Shown here piece by piece: positions 11,546 through 23,255 of a stretch of 64,000 nucleotides of DNA (the stretch's first letter is position 1; every line of letters begins with the position of its first letter). The stretch covers positions 35,582,965 to 35,646,964 of the forward strand of contig OZ026521.1 in NCBI GenBank assembly GCA_964019695.1, in the 5' to 3' direction. The notes beneath the pieces were generated by a model. It saw only the letters and a program-made list of their open reading frames with translations. It did not search any database and was not told the origin of the DNA. This DNA is from Loripinus fragilis. Its lineage: Eukaryota; Mollusca; Bivalvia; Lucinida; Lucinidae. Position numbers and translations under genes: made by a program.

Positions 11546-11705
11546 TTGAAATGCAACTACCTTAGGATTTCTTGCGACGCGACCCATAACCCATATTTCT
11601 GTGATTGCTTGTTTTAACACCTTGGCAAGCTCTAATTATGACATGCGCAACGTGTGGTATAGTCGCATCAGAGGTACGCTCAAAGAAAAATAAGCCAAAA
11701 GGAGA

Positions 11706-11895
11706 AAAAGGGACACGGCTTGACAAGTGTAGACTTAGACGAGCCTGTGCAGCCTCCTAAATGTTGTTGAGTCAATAGCATAACACGCATAGAGAATTCA
11801 AGCGACTAGCAAAGGCCCTGATCAGACTGCGTGTATGCGCAGGCTGATCTGAGTCTTTGCTGGTCGCACATATCACATTGTTGGAAATCTCATGT
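11706..11895. mobile_element. GAGCC-family foldback MITE, copy 2 (left end lost)
   Basis: The interior TTGACAAGTGTAGACTTAGA, the CTGATCAGACTGCGTGTATG hairpin and the right inverted end (CACATTGTTGGAAATCTCAT) are present. The left terminal repeat is missing. Confidence 0.7.
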
Positions 11896-12295
11896 CGCTG
11901 CCTCTTTCAAAGGCGCGACGATGCACGTGTCAGCTGGCGTTACGTCGTGACGTAACGTTAGAAGTATTGTGACGTCACGTCATGGGGATCACACAGCCGC
12001 TTGCTTGAAAGAGCTATCGTTAACGTTCAAGCTCCTGGTGATCGAAAAAATCCCTAAGTCTTTGGGCTAAAATACAACTTAAATATCAACAAAACTAGCA
12101 TCTTCGGGATTCACTTATACTTTTTGTATTTTTTCAATATTCATGATGATTACAGCACATTTTTCAACGGTAGAATAAGGTTTTTAGTTCGATCGAATCG
12201 ACTCCGTATAGATACCGGAACTCTCGGTTGACAGAACGGAAATCAGGCCTTCATATAGCAGATGAATAGAACAGAACAGAGCCTCTAATCGTAAG

Positions 12296-12350
12296 AGCAA
12301 CCAACTCTCGTTGTTGCCGCTTCGCGGCAACAACTCGTTGGTTGGTTGCT
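12296..12350. repeat. Nested hairpin at the satellite array border
   Basis: The outer stem AGCAACCAAC pairs with GTTGGTTGCT and the inner stem GTTGTTGCCGC pairs with GCGGCAACAAC across a TTC loop. It ends exactly where satellite array C begins, so it may be the end of another foldback element or the array's breakpoint. Confidence 0.75.
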
Positions 12351-12476
12351 ATGATAATGGGGTAGTAATATGATAATGGGGCATATTGTGTAGATAGGAT
12401 ACACAATATGCTACATTGGTAGCATTTTGGTAATGGGAGCATATTGTGTAGGTTAGGTAAACAATATGTTACCTTG
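12351..12476. repeat. 58-bp hairpin satellite, array C (left part)
   Basis: Two units in the orientation of array B. The array is cut after ACCTTG at 12476 by the 1.46-kb transposon and resumes with TTGGTAGTATC at 13935. Confidence 0.9.
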
Positions 12477-13934
12477 TAGTCGGGGAACCAAGGTAGAAAA
12501 AATGCTAACCCTTGCACCCGAAAGGTATACAGCTGGATTTTGTATGGTTGCAAAGGTAATTCTATGGTGTATTTAAAACCACTGTATAGCAGACTCGGTC
12601 GACTTGCATTACGTCAGAGCAGTCAACTTTCTAAGGAAGCCCAGCAAGGACATGTCAAAATATGATTTTTCAAATGTTATATATTTTTATCAAAAAAGAT
12701 CAGGATTGAAAAATATTGAGTTTTTATAATAATACAACATCGGCGTAGACCTCAGAAGCAGTGGTGGTTATCTAAGAATACTGCTTATTGATTTTTAAAG
12801 CTTGTAGATTAGGGCACCCCCATTTTGAAATTAAATTTATAGATTTCTTTTCTTCAAATCTCATTAAAACTACATTTATTGCCAAAAAATGTATTTGATA
12901 ATTATTTATATATCGCTTGGAAGCATATCTCGTAAAAAATTGTGTGCTTTCTTATTTACTTTTATCCTCTCGCTGAAGTGGTTTGAATTTCATATTTTTT
13001 TACATAAATAAATAAATTTTAAATTGAATGTGTTTAAGCACTGCATACAGTTAGACAGACGTTTGGGACATAATTTAAGACAGTTCATTTTATTTTCTAT
13101 GACAAACTAGAAAATGTAGCTGAAAAGTAAAAATATGAAACCACGATAAATTGATACTTAGTATTTTATCCCATGCCAGCTCTTGCGTAGTTAAATACCA
13201 GGACAACTTAAGAGCAGTTTTACACATAAATGAAATGTATCATGGTTTAAAGCATGTTTATCTTCAATATTTTCAGCAGCTTTGAAACAGAGGGTCATTG
13301 TAGGGACCAAGTGGATTTTATCTACTGAAAACAATAGTTTCATTTAACAGTGGTAAAATAAATATGAAAATAACCTCGTATAACTATTATCATATCACCA
13401 TAAATACCTGCCTGTCCCCGTCTGAGATGCAGAAATGTAACCGCATAGTATTTGTAAAGACAAGAATGCCCCTAAGAAGACTATTTTGGTGCACAAATGG
13501 CTGCCCATACTTTTAAATGCATTTGATAGTGTATTATTGTATTATCGAACAGTCAAACGGCTTCTCATACCCATCCTCCAGATAAGAGTGCGTAATGGAA
13601 AATTAGTTTTGTTATTTCTCAACCAAAACATATGTTGTGGGTACTTAAATGGACCTATTAAATGAGACGGTTCTTTTGAAGACCAAAAGCACACTCTTTA
13701 ACTTATTGATATGGGAAACATCAAAATTTCTATGCTATGAATGATTGCTTAACATGACCTATGTGGCATACAAAAACGCATATATCCACGAAATGCAATT
13801 CTGGTCGCATTGCTATACAGTGGTTTCATATCAAGCACTATTTAGACTATCAGTATACAAAATTCCAGCCGTATACCTTTCGGGTGCAAAAAATGTGTGT
13901 TTTTGCACGATAGGCGACTTTGGTTCCCCGACTA
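12477..13934. mobile_element. Non-autonomous DNA transposon nested in the satellite, 1458 bp
   Basis: The left end TAGTCGGGGAACCAAGGT and the right end, inverted TAGTCGGGGAACCAAAGT, match. The inverted similarity continues inward through GCACCCGAAAGGTATACRGC and AAACCACTGTATAGCA, so the TIRs span about 130-150 bp. TTG is present on both sides (12474-12476 and 13935-13937), and deleting the element with one TTG restores the satellite reading ACCTTGGTAGTATC. Only short stop-bounded frames occur inside, so it needs a transposase in trans. The interior includes a GAGACGGTTC-family repeat (about 13610-13690). The superfamily is not assigned. Confidence 0.88.
13610..13690. repeat. ACATATGTTGTGGGTAC / GAGACGGTTC dispersed repeat
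   Basis: AACCAAAACATATGTTGTGG and GAGACGGTTCTTTTG are shared with 36500-36575, 37770-37850 and 45900-45990. In the 45900 copy the end is the palindrome GAACCGTCTCATTGAGACGG+TTC. Confidence 0.65.
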
Positions 13935-15305
13935 TTGGTAGTATCATGACAATGGTAGCATATTGTGTAGGTAAGGTACACAATATGCTACCTCGGTAGT
14001 TTTATTATAATTGGAGCATATTGTGTAGGTAAGGTACACAATATGGTACCTCAGTAGTATTATGATAATGGGAGCATATTGTGTAGGTAAGGTACACAAT
14101 ATGCTACCTCGGTTGTAGTATGATAATGGGAGCATATTGTGTAGGTAAGGTACACAATATGTTACCTCAGTAGTATTATGATATTTGGAGCATATTGTGT
14201 AGGTAAAGCACACAATATGCTACCTCAGTACTATTATAATAATTGGAGCATATTGTGTATGTAGGGTACAAAATATGCTACCTTTGTAGTATTATATGAT
14301 AATGGGGTAGTATTATGATAATGGGGGTATATTGATGGGGGTATATTGTGTAGGTAGGGTACACAATATGCTACATTGGTAGCGATTTTGGTAATGGGAG
14401 CATATTGTGTAGGTTAGGTATACAACATGCTACCTTGGTAGTATCATGATAATGGGAGCATATTGTGTAGGTAAGGTACACAATATGCTACCTTAGTAGT
14501 ATTATGATATTCGGAGCATATTGTGTAGGTAAGGTACACAATATCCTCCCTTGGTGGTATAATTATAATGGGAACATATTGTGTAGGTAAGGTACACAAT
14601 ATGCTACTTCGGTAGTATTATGATAATTGGAGCATATTGTGTAGGTAAGCTTCACAATATGCTACCTCAGTAGTATTATGATATTTGGAGCATATTTTGT
14701 AGATAAGGCACACAATATGCTACCTCAGTACTATTATTATAATTGGAGCATATTGTGTAGGTAGGGTACAAAATATGCTACCTTGGTAGAATTATGATAA
14801 TTGGATCATATTGTGTAGGTAAGGTACACAATATGCTACCTTAGTAGTATAATAATATTCGGAGCATATTGTGTAGGTAAGGAACACAATATGCTACCTT
14901 GGTGGTATTATGATAATGGGAGCATATTGTGTAGGTAAGGTACACAATAGGCTACCTTGGTAATATGATAATGGGGTAGTAATATGATAATAGGAGCATA
15001 TTGTGTAGGTAAGGTACACAATATGCTACCTTGGTAGCATTTTGGTAATGGGAGCATATTGTGTAGGCTAGGTACACAATATGCTACTTTGGTAGTATCA
15101 TGATAATGGGAGCATATTGTGTAGTTAAGGTACACAATATGCTTCCTCGGTAGTATTATGATAATTGGAGCATATTGTGTAGGTAAGGTACACAATATGC
15201 TACCTCAGTAGTATTATGATATTCGGAGCATATTGTGTAGGTAAGGTACTCAATATGCTACCTTGGTGGTATTATGATAATGGGAGCATATTGTGTAGGT
15301 AAGGT
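13935..15305. repeat. 58-bp hairpin satellite, array C (right part)
   Basis: About two dozen units in the same orientation as array B, with the same two linker subtypes (ATGATAATGGG and ATGATATTCGG). It ends at AGGTAAGGTC near 15305. Long open frames over it on the minus strand translate to repeated CTLPTQYAP-like strings and are artefacts of the repeat. Confidence 0.92.
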
Positions 15306-16087
15306 CAAAATACATTATTCAAGTTTACTCAGTATTAGTTCTGATCATAATCTTAAAACATACATACAATAAATGATTCGTCACCTTTATAATGAATCGT
15401 CTCATATCTTTGCGAGCGCCCGCTTACTAGTAAGTGTCAGTGCAGAACATTGTATGTTTCTGTGGTCAATACCTGAATTAACCGCGTTCAGAAAGTCTCT
15501 ATTCCCATGTTAGCCCCATGCCTTCCAACATGTTTCAGTATAACCTGAAATACATGTATGGTTTGGAGAGCTATGCCTTTTGAAAAAAAAAATCAAAATA
15601 GTTGCCATGGGAGCCAAATTGGATATCAGAATCGAATGATTCAAGTAATTCTGAATGTCCATGTTGCCCCTATCCCTCGAACCAAGTTTAGATTCAATCT
15701 GACGTAGGGATGGGAAAAGATGGTCTTTGAAGGATATCAAGATGACTACAATGGTAGTCATATTATATATTCCAATGGAACAGGTATAGCATTTATGAAT
15801 GTCCATGGAGTCCTCGACTCATACAGGTTCATTACATTTCTACATTTACCCCCTGGCGTTTCCCCATTTTCCTTACTACGGTTTCCAAAGGTTGATTTCA
15901 TGTCGGGAAAGAAGCCAAATTTGGAGACAACGTCTCCAAAATGTTGTTGATATGGATTAAAGACCACTATAATACAATTACGATGCCGGCATGGCTTTAG
16001 ATATAAGGTTCGTAAGATAGACAGATGGGTGTCGAGGGGACAGTTAGAAAGAAAGGCAAACATACCACGAGACATGTTTTCAAGAAG
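15306..16087. other. Unique-looking spacer between array C and the right outlying units
   Basis: I recognise no domain, SINE or splice-bounded exon here. The open frames on either strand are under 145 codons and show no family motifs. Confidence 0.4.
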
Positions 16088-16262
16088 AGCATATTGTGTA
16101 CCCTCGGACGACCACTGAAATAATATATGTAACGACCCTACACAATATGCTCCTCTGGTAGCATATTGTGTATGCAGGGTACACAAAATGCTCTAGCGGA
16201 GCATATTGTGTATGCAGGGTACACAATATGCTACTAAAAGGAGCACATTGTGTAGGGGAGCA
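16088..16262. repeat. Outlying units of the hairpin satellite (right side)
   Basis: GAGCATATTGTGTACCCTCG, TACACAATATGCTCC and two AGCATATTGTGTATGCAGGG units. The loop is CCCTGCA-like, as on the left side at 6552-6690, and unlike the main arrays. Confidence 0.75.
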
Positions 16263-16344
16263 TTTTGTGACCCCACAAAGCGTAGCTCCATCGCCTTGGT
16301 CGAAGCAAGGTCGCAGCTGCAGCGTCATCAGCGTAGCTTTAGCA

Positions 16345-16452
16345 TAGTTTTGTTTTGTTTGATTTGATTATTTACGTACCATCAACAATATTACAGTTAA
16401 ACAGGGTCTTCCTGGGTTGAACCAGTTCTAAGCTAGGATGAATGTGTCTTGT
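16345..16452 (-). mobile_element. SINE tail fragment (minus strand)
   Basis: (GTTTT)n/GTTTGATTTGATT, TTACGTACCATCAACAATAT and CTGGGTTGAACCAGTTCTAA match the 3' half of the SINE at 43641 in reverse. The tRNA-like head is absent. Confidence 0.75.
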
Positions 16453-16644
16453 TATTGTTGTATCGGGATCGTAGCAGAAGCGCCTTGGAAAATCTCAAGC
16501 GCCACAGAAGAGCAATGACAGCGCACCAGTGGCAAGCTCGGCAGTAGCGTAACGGAAGCGTAGCAGAAGCGCAGTGGAGGCGTACTGGAGACGTGAATTC
16601 CCAAAATAGTGTGGCCTATTACGCTTCTGCGGCGATTTGGAATT

Positions 16645-16881
16645 GAGCCAGTGCATGAGATTTCCAACAATATGGTATGTGCGACCAGCAAAGCCTCAGA
16701 TCAGCCTGCGCATACGCGCAGTCTGATCAGAGACTTTGCCAGTCGCTTGAGTATTCTATGATTGCTAAGCTACTGACTGAACACCGTTTGGAGTTTTTAA
16801 ACTTAAAAGGAGGCTGCAGAGGCTCGTCAGAGTCTACACTTGTCAATTTGTCAAATTGTTGGAAATCTCATACCACGGCTC
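16645..16881. mobile_element. GAGCC-family foldback MITE, copy 3
   Basis: Complete copy: left end GAGCCAGTGCATGAGATTTC, right end GGAAATCTCATACCACGGCTC. It is inverted in the interior relative to copy 4 (GCGACCAGCAAAGCCTCAG comes first). AT-rich flanks (AATT / ATTT) suggest a short duplication. Confidence 0.85.
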
Positions 16882-17014
16882 ATTTATTTTAGAGAGAAAC
16901 TCTAGAGAGGCGCCATGAGCGTAGCGGGATCGCCGTCCAGTGGAATGGGGTACAGTAGTGCGATAAGTACAATCCATGAAATCTGATGAACCGGCTCAGT
17001 TTGTACTTTAGATT

Positions 17015-17251
17015 GAGCCAGTGCATGGGATTTCCAACAATGTGGCATTTTGACATGTGTAGACCCAGATGAGCCTCTGCAGCCTCCTTTTAAGCTTAGA
17101 AACTCCAAATGGTGTTCAGTCAGTAGCTTAACAATCATAGAATACTCAAGCGACTAGCAAAGGCTCTGATCAGACTGCGCGTATGCGCAGGCTGATCTGA
17201 GGCTTTGCTGGTCGCACATACCCAATTGTTGGAAATCTCATGCACTGGCTC
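17015..17251. mobile_element. GAGCC-family foldback MITE, copy 4, with GATT duplication
   Basis: Best-preserved copy: GAGCCAGTGCATGGGATTTC at the left, GGAAATCTCATGCACTGGCTC at the right, and GATT directly outside both ends (17011-17014 and 17252-17255). The interior contains ATCAGACTGCGCGTATGCGC. Confidence 0.88.
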
Positions 17252-17390
17252 GATTCATTTCTCAAGTGCTCAAAGTTAAATTTGTCTTAATGGGACTCGT
17301 TGATTTATTTTATTCATTTGGGTAGATCAACCATTAAGATTTCATGGAGTCACTAGCGTAACGTATGCACTACATGACAACCTCATATAA

Positions 17391-17584
17391 CACAACCGGT
17401 AGGCGGCAATCGAAAACGTTAATATATCGACGAACAAAGATCAAAAATCATTAGAAACAGAGCTTTTAATTGCCATTTGTCGCGCGACTGGCGACAAATA
17501 GCAATGGAAACACTGTTTCTAGCGATTTTTGATCCGCGTTTGTTGATTGTTAAGAGCGTTTTTGTTTTCCGCCTACCCGATGTG
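17391..17584. mobile_element. CACACCGGGTAGGCGG palindromic MITE, copy 2
   Basis: CACAACCGGTAGGCGGCAAT at the left, GCCTACCCGATGTG at the right, and a central CATTTGTCGC / GCGACAAATAG dyad. It is almost fully palindromic, like the copies at 10798 and 32569. Confidence 0.88.
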
Positions 17585-18084
17585 AAAAAGCCCGGAGTTT
17601 CAATAATATTATGTGTCCTATATTCAAACAATGGAATTTCCCCAGACAGTTATTTGCTTGCCACCCTCAGCGGGACTCTAGCTGGTTGTGGTCTTCGTTC
17701 ATGGTTTCCGTTGTGACAAAAGGCTTTAGTGCATAGAAACGGAATACGAGCTAACAGGAAGCCAGCCATAGACTTTACAAACTTGAGTTCGAAATGGGCC
17801 GAAATCGTTGCCATGTGACTCTCATGTGCATTAAGTTGAACTATCATAATGGTAGATGCATTAAGATAATTTGAAAAGGTGGGCGAATTTCACACTTCCG
17901 CGACCAAAATAATAGTGACGTCTCACTCCGTATCCTACAGCAGAACAAGGAATTGCAAAATTTTAGATTGCACGTTTGTCTGTACAACTTGAATTGGCTT
18001 TTCATTGAATGGGCATATACTACAGAATTTTTGACGTTGCTTCGTCAAGTTCTACATTTGATCATTAGATTAAATAGCGTTCTT

Positions 18085-18284
18085 TTGTTTTGTTTGATTT
18101 GATTCCTTACGTCCCATCAACAATCGTTCAGTTATAAAGAAATGGGCCTTCAAGGGTTAAACCAGTACTAAGCTAGGATTAATGTGTCTTGCTCAAGGAC
18201 ACAACACATTGACGCCGGTGAGGCTCGAATCCGCGGCCCCTCGGTTTCGAGTCAAGCACTTTACCACTGAGCCACTGCGCTCCC
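18085..18284 (-). mobile_element. tRNA-derived SINE, full length (minus strand)
   Basis: Read on the minus strand it starts GGGAGCGCAGTGGCTCAGTG (A-box TGGCTCAGTGGTAAAG). The B-box GGATTCGAGCC follows, then CTTGAGCAAGACACATTAAT, CTAGCTTAGTACTGG and a short A/C-rich tail. The A- and B-boxes are the internal RNA polymerase III promoter expected of a tRNA-derived SINE. Confidence 0.85.
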
Positions 18285-18373
18285 AAAAATGTGTTCTTAT
18301 ATCATAGCAAAGTATCAAGATATAAATTCATTATTTTATGATGTTGTAATCATACATAAAACATGCAGGCGTG

Positions 18374-18428
18374 TGCGCGCGCGCACACACACACACACGC
18401 ACACACGCACGCACACACACACACACAA
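18374..18428. repeat. (CA)n microsatellite with (GC) variants
   Basis: A run of GCGCGCGCACACACACACAC type. Small reading frames across it are artefacts. Confidence 0.9.
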
Positions 18429-18617
18429 TTTCAAATTGAAATCCAATCTTGCTCCTGTACTGGTACAATTGAAATTAAACTTGTGCAAGATATCGATACA
18501 ATGCTCGACACGTCTCGCATTCTATCACTATCCTCAACTCGTCTGATAAATTCAGTACTCTTATCTCTTACCCTTGATAATGATCAGGATCAATTGATAT
18601 CTAAACTATACATTTAC

Positions 18618-18925
18618 TAGCTATTGGCGTAGCACCCATTACGCAGGTTACGCAGGTGCGTAATAAAGATAGCAACATTCAAGGGAGGTCATTTAATGTA
18701 ATAAAAGTGATTTTCCATACTATAAGGATCTGCTAATAAAGGAAAGAATTTGCTCCCAGAGGAAAGAATTCGCTCCCTCTGGGAGCAAATTCTTTCCTTT
18801 AAGAAAAGTTTCTATTTTGAAATGGGGCGCAATTGAAGAGAATCATTGCTTGATCCAGTAGTCTCCCTTTGTTGTGCGTAAATTTTACAACGTTCTGGCT
18901 AAGCCATATCTAGCGGTAATAGAGC
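18618..18925. repeat. ATTGGCGTAGCACCCATT repeat, copy 1, with hairpin
   Basis: Shares GGCGTAGCWCCCATT, AAGGGAGGTCA, TGATTTTCCATACTATAAG, GATCCAGTAGTCTCCCTTTG and GTGCGTAA with 33700-33965. Positions 18738-18800 form a perfect hairpin (AAAGGAAAGAATTTGCTCCC paired with its inverse). Confidence 0.75.
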
Positions 18926-19117
18926 TCATCGGACTACGTGAAATTGCAGTATGGTCTGTGTCGTTGTTGTTTGCTTATTGCATAACCCGATTTTTGTATG
19001 TCACGGCCAAATCACAATTCGAGGATTTATAAAAAAGAGTCAGACAGTGTTTGAATAAGGATTTTTAGGAAAAATGAAGGTGAGAATGTGTATTATGGCA
19101 TGTCAGACGTTGCAATA

Positions 19118-19480
19118 TTGTATTTGAAAATATATTTGTTCTATATCGAAATATTCATAGTCTTAAAATATGTTTGGACTAAAAATATGTATATTTTCTA
19201 TACAGAAATATTTATTGACTAGAATATATTTATTGTGTAAAAATATTTATGGACTGAAATTATATATATTGCGTATAAAATATAAAATATTTATGGACTG
19301 AAAATATATAAATTGTGTATAAAAATATGTGTTGTCTAAAAGAATATTTGTTGAAGTTAAAATATTTATGGACTAAAAATATATTTATTGTGTATTAAAA
19401 TAATTATTTTGTAAAAATATTTATATTCTAAAATTAAATTTATTGTTAATAAAAATATTCATTCGATTAAAACTATTTGT
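19118..19480. repeat. AT-rich degenerate minisatellite
   Basis: Repeated phrases AAAATATTTATGGACTAAAA and ATATTTATTGTGTA alternate with a period of roughly 60 bp and variable spacing. Confidence 0.7.
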
Positions 19481-19721
19481 TGGGACAAAATTAGCATTAT
19501 GGGATACTAGCTATTTCCTTAACGGTCGTGTGACTGTTTCACTGACGATGCTTATACGGCTATCTCACGAGTCCCTCGATGATCCCAGCTTTTCTGCAGG
19601 AGATGAAAGCCGCAGTCTTTGCACGGCAGCGGCAAGACAGTCGTGAGGTAGCCGAGCAAACTTGTTAACTGACATCCTTGCTGAAACAAGCATGTACAAA
19701 TGCGACACTCCAAGTGCACAC

Positions 19722-19848
19722 TTTAGACTAATCCGAGCCTTCTCTGATGTTTAAGTGGCTTTTCCATATTTTGATATTTGCCACAATGGCAAATATCAAA
19801 ATAAAGAAAAGCAACTAAAACGTCAGAGAAAACTCGGACTAACTTCAG
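19722..19848. mobile_element. Foldback element
   Basis: The central stem TTTTGATATTTGCCA-CAA-TGGCAAATATCAAAA extends outward with mismatches through GAAAAGC/GCTTTTC, TCAGAGAA/TTCTCTGA and GACTAATCCGAG/CTCGGACTAAC, giving arms near 60 bp. It has no coding capacity. Confidence 0.75.
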
Positions 19849-20279
19849 ACCTGCCGGAGGAGACAAAGAACACTAACTATCACATGGCATTAAGAAGACA
19901 ATAAAAGTTGATCAATCAGCTTCTCTCTTTCCCAGCGAAATGGTTGTTACACAGAATGAACACAAAGTACCGTGTAACAAAATGTAAGGATTCTCGAACC
20001 AATCCGTTAAAAAAGCCAACTTTTTTTCAAAAATGTATACTTGTTAGTGAATCTCATTGAATGATTCTTCTCATCTGGATAGTAAAATTGTGGTGAAAAT
20101 ATTAATGGGTTTAATATTCTAGCATGTGCATTTTATAATATGTGGCTTAATTAATACAGTAAATAAATGGTAGGCCTGCAACAATAGGATTGTGTAAACA
20201 ATAAAAGTGGAAATAGTCAACACCCCTTAGAAATAAATAAAAGCAATCTGTATGTTAATAATTTTTCCCAAAGTAAGAA

Positions 20280-20510
20280 AAAGGGCAGAGATCAGGAATC
20301 GATAAAATCAAGCACCACACCTGACCCAGGATTCCAATGGGAAAGTGACAACTCCACAATTAGACATCACAAACGAGAGCTTTCCCGGCAGGTGACCAAA
20401 ATGCATCAATAAACAGACGCGAACGAAAGCATAACAAAAAACAAGACAGAAAACGTAAATGTTCCATAAAGAAGCACCACCTTGGAATGGTCAACAAAAA
20501 TATTTTACTG
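20280..20510. repeat. TCAGGAATCGATA dispersed repeat, copy 2
   Basis: GAGATCAGGAATCGATAAAA, AAGCACCACACCTGACCCAG and CAATGGGAAAGTGACAA match 10283-10345 and 60856-60930. Confidence 0.7.
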
Positions 20511-22010
20511 GAGGGCTTAAACCGGTTTCACGGCACACCAACCTCACCCATAGTTCAGATGTGGCTGAAGACACATAGATGATTGGTTTGCATGAAAGAC
20601 CCCTAACTTATCAATGCATCATCTCTTAGAACATATAAACCAAGATATAAAATGGAGATAAAGAAAAGGTGAGGAATCAACAGTAAATACAACTGAATAC
20701 TGGAGCAAGAGAAATCCAACAGGTAAACCCCGGCGGGCCTTTAAAGTACTGTTATTTAAGTGCTACTATTTCCTTTGTTTATGAATTTAACATCTATAAT
20801 TTTGGGCGAATCATTTCTTTGTAGATATAAAAAGTTCAAATGTATACTATTTTGCTAATGTAAGTGTGCATGGAACTTAATACAAAGTGATAAATCCTTT
20901 TTTTCAGACAGACTGTTATATTGTTATCTATTAACAAGCACATTCAGTTTTGAGATGAAATAAAATATCCTATAGAATATACGGAATATACAGCAATGTA
21001 TATACAGTCTTGAATGATGTAATATACATAATATGATGCCAAACAAACCAAAAAAACCCTAATATTTTACACCAGAATCGAAGTTCTGCATAGCTTTTCA
21101 CTCTTTCTTATTAGCAGAATGCTCATATATGGTGTTTAAAGATATTCAAATTGAATTTCATGCTGACTTAAAGAATGAATGTTTTGTTCAGGTGCATCAT
21201 ATTTAACAGTTTATAACTCTTAATGTATTTGTGATACAAATAAACTGCTTGCAGCTATATAATGATCCATTATTTGATTTGTGTTTTAGAAGATGAATAT
21301 AAAACCTGAAAGTTAACTGGGAACCTTATCAAAGAAAACTATTATATTGATTTTAAGTGATTTAAAAGAGAATAGCTTAAAGTGTAACATAAATGACATT
21401 GCAATGGGTCCATATAACTTTTATAAACATAAATATCTGTAAGGAATGAAATGTTCCTGTATATTACATGAATGTTTGTCCAATTTAAATAATTCATGTA
21501 TAACCTTAACAACCTTGATTTCATTTATCTTGTTTAAAAATGTAGGGTAACGTAGTTAACACAATGTAGTAGCTAAACGCCCCAACCGCCAGAGAGCTAA
21601 CTTGTTTCTAAAATCTTAGCCAGGAACATACAGTATTGCTAAGGCCTGATATTAGTCGCAAGGCACACGCGAATTTCCAGAACTATTTTTGTACGCAAAG
21701 TTTTTTTTTCGAGCACTTACGTAAAATTGAAGTCAATATTGAATCAAATTTTCATGTTAGTGTTTCTATAGACGTTTTTAACCATTTCAATGCCACAAAC
21801 ATAAAAATAAGATTATTTTAGGTGTGTAAATAACCCCACCACATATAAGCTCTTTGGTGCATGTGAAAAGATGGTACCAATTTTGTGACGTCACTGTGAC
21901 GTTAATACTGCAAGAAAGAGTTGTAAACATATTTTTTCTTAAACGGCATATATTTTTCTAGTTGAAAATCGATAAGAATCACTTTTACTAAATATTCACA
22001 CAGGAGCCCA
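20511..22010. other. AT-rich spacer without recognised genes
   Basis: Read on both strands, this holds only short frames, no domain motifs, and no SINE or TIR structure that I could support. Confidence 0.4.
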
Positions 22011-22119
22011 AATTTCGACACAGGGGCCCACATTATATCGATTTTATTTTATACTTAGCAGTGAAATCAATGCATATCAAAAACAAATATAAGTGATATC
22101 AATCACTAGTGAAATGATA

Positions 22120-22147
22120 TGATATCAATCACTAGTGATTGATATCA
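22120..22147. repeat. Perfect 28-bp palindrome
   Basis: TGATATCAATCACT followed immediately by its exact reverse complement. A related half (TGATATCAATCACTAGTGAA) lies just upstream at about 22094. Confidence 0.9.
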
Positions 22148-22650
22148 GCCTATATTTTCACTGTAGAGTTTTTTTGATCACCTCTGACTTTTCCATTCAC
22201 TTAATGCAGCTCACTTCGAAAATTCAAACGCCCATAATTTTCTTATTTGTGAACAAAAACATCAAGTGTGGGGAGTCATTTTCTTAGTTAGAACATTTTG
22301 GTACCAAAATAATTCAGATTTGCTGAAATTTTTCGATTTTGAATTTTCAAAACCTCCCGCTTCAGTCAGTGAGGCAATGCATGTAACATATGCTACGCAA
22401 CGTCATCAACAAATTATGACATCGCTTATGACGTCACTTGTCTCGCACTTTGACGCTGAATAAATGTTTTTTTATCTGTAAGACCTGATGACTATAGTTC
22501 ATGTAGATTTATCCAGGTATTCTGTCACAAATACTCATTTGTTTTCTTTTACATTATTGTGATTCGGCTTGAAGCATGGTTAACAAATTGATTAACTGTA
22601 AATCTTCTAAAAAAAAGTATAAAAGAAAAAGAAAATTCATTTTTTTAGTA

Positions 22651-22764
22651 AATACCAAATATATTTCATCTGGTGAGTTGAAAACATCGAAATTTTCATT
22701 TGTGCTGCGCACTCATGAAAATTCTGACGTTTTCAACACACTTGATGAAATATATTTGATATTC
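22651..22764. mobile_element. Foldback sequence
   Basis: Left arm AATACCAAATATATTTCATC ... GAGTTGAAAAC; right arm GTTTTCAACACACTTGATGA ... ATATTTGATATT. The arms are inverted copies with few mismatches around a short CTGCGC centre. Confidence 0.8.
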
Positions 22765-23255
22765 ACCCCAAAAAAGTAAATATCCTCTATTTATTATATA
22801 CAAAGTAATGAAATACAGAAACATATTGATTAATTATAATGCATTTTTAAAAAAGCTGTATTTCACAGCCGTGAAAATATAAAAAGCTGTATTTTCACTG
22901 CAGTGAAAATATTAGTTGTATATCATGGGTGAAATTGGATGTCCTCTGCTTTCTCCATTGACTTCATTGAGCCAACTTCAGAATTTCAAACGCATGTAAC
23001 GTTCTTATTAGTGGATAAAAACACAAAGTGTGAGTATTCATTTTCTTAGTTAGATCACAAGGTAGATTTTGGTAATTAAATTGTCAGGATTTGCTGAAAT
23101 TTTCACTTTTTCTACTCCTGCTCTTATGGTTTCAGTTTTGGCCATCATTATACATTATGCAACGTCATCATTAATATGACACAATGTGCGAACGTGTATG
23201 ATGTCATTTACTGCACAAAAATCTGTTATGCTTAAAATTGTATATAATAAATAGA

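Noticed and set aside
11931..12000. Repeated GTGACGTCACGTCA and GTTACGTCGTGACGT motifs as regulatory (CRE-like) sites
   Set aside because: There is no nearby gene start, and such dyads are common in the surrounding foldback sequence.
12251..12553. 100-codon minus-strand frame
   Set aside because: It spans a hairpin, satellite units and a transposon end, so it is a chance frame.
8398..15195. Many 60-100 codon reading frames (CTLPTQYAP-type proteins)
   Set aside because: They are translations of the 58-bp satellite, change frame with unit length, and have no start or context support.
8253..15305. CRISPR-like appearance of regularly spaced palindromic repeats
   Set aside because: The spacers are themselves repeated (25-bp linker), orientation flips, the context is eukaryotic and there are no cas genes. 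It is a tandem satellite.
15720..16186. Overlapping 76- and 142-codon frames on opposite strands
   Set aside because: No domain or splice signals, and the minus-strand frame runs into satellite units.
18289..18620. Arg/His/Thr-rich small proteins
   Set aside because: They translate the (CA)n microsatellite.
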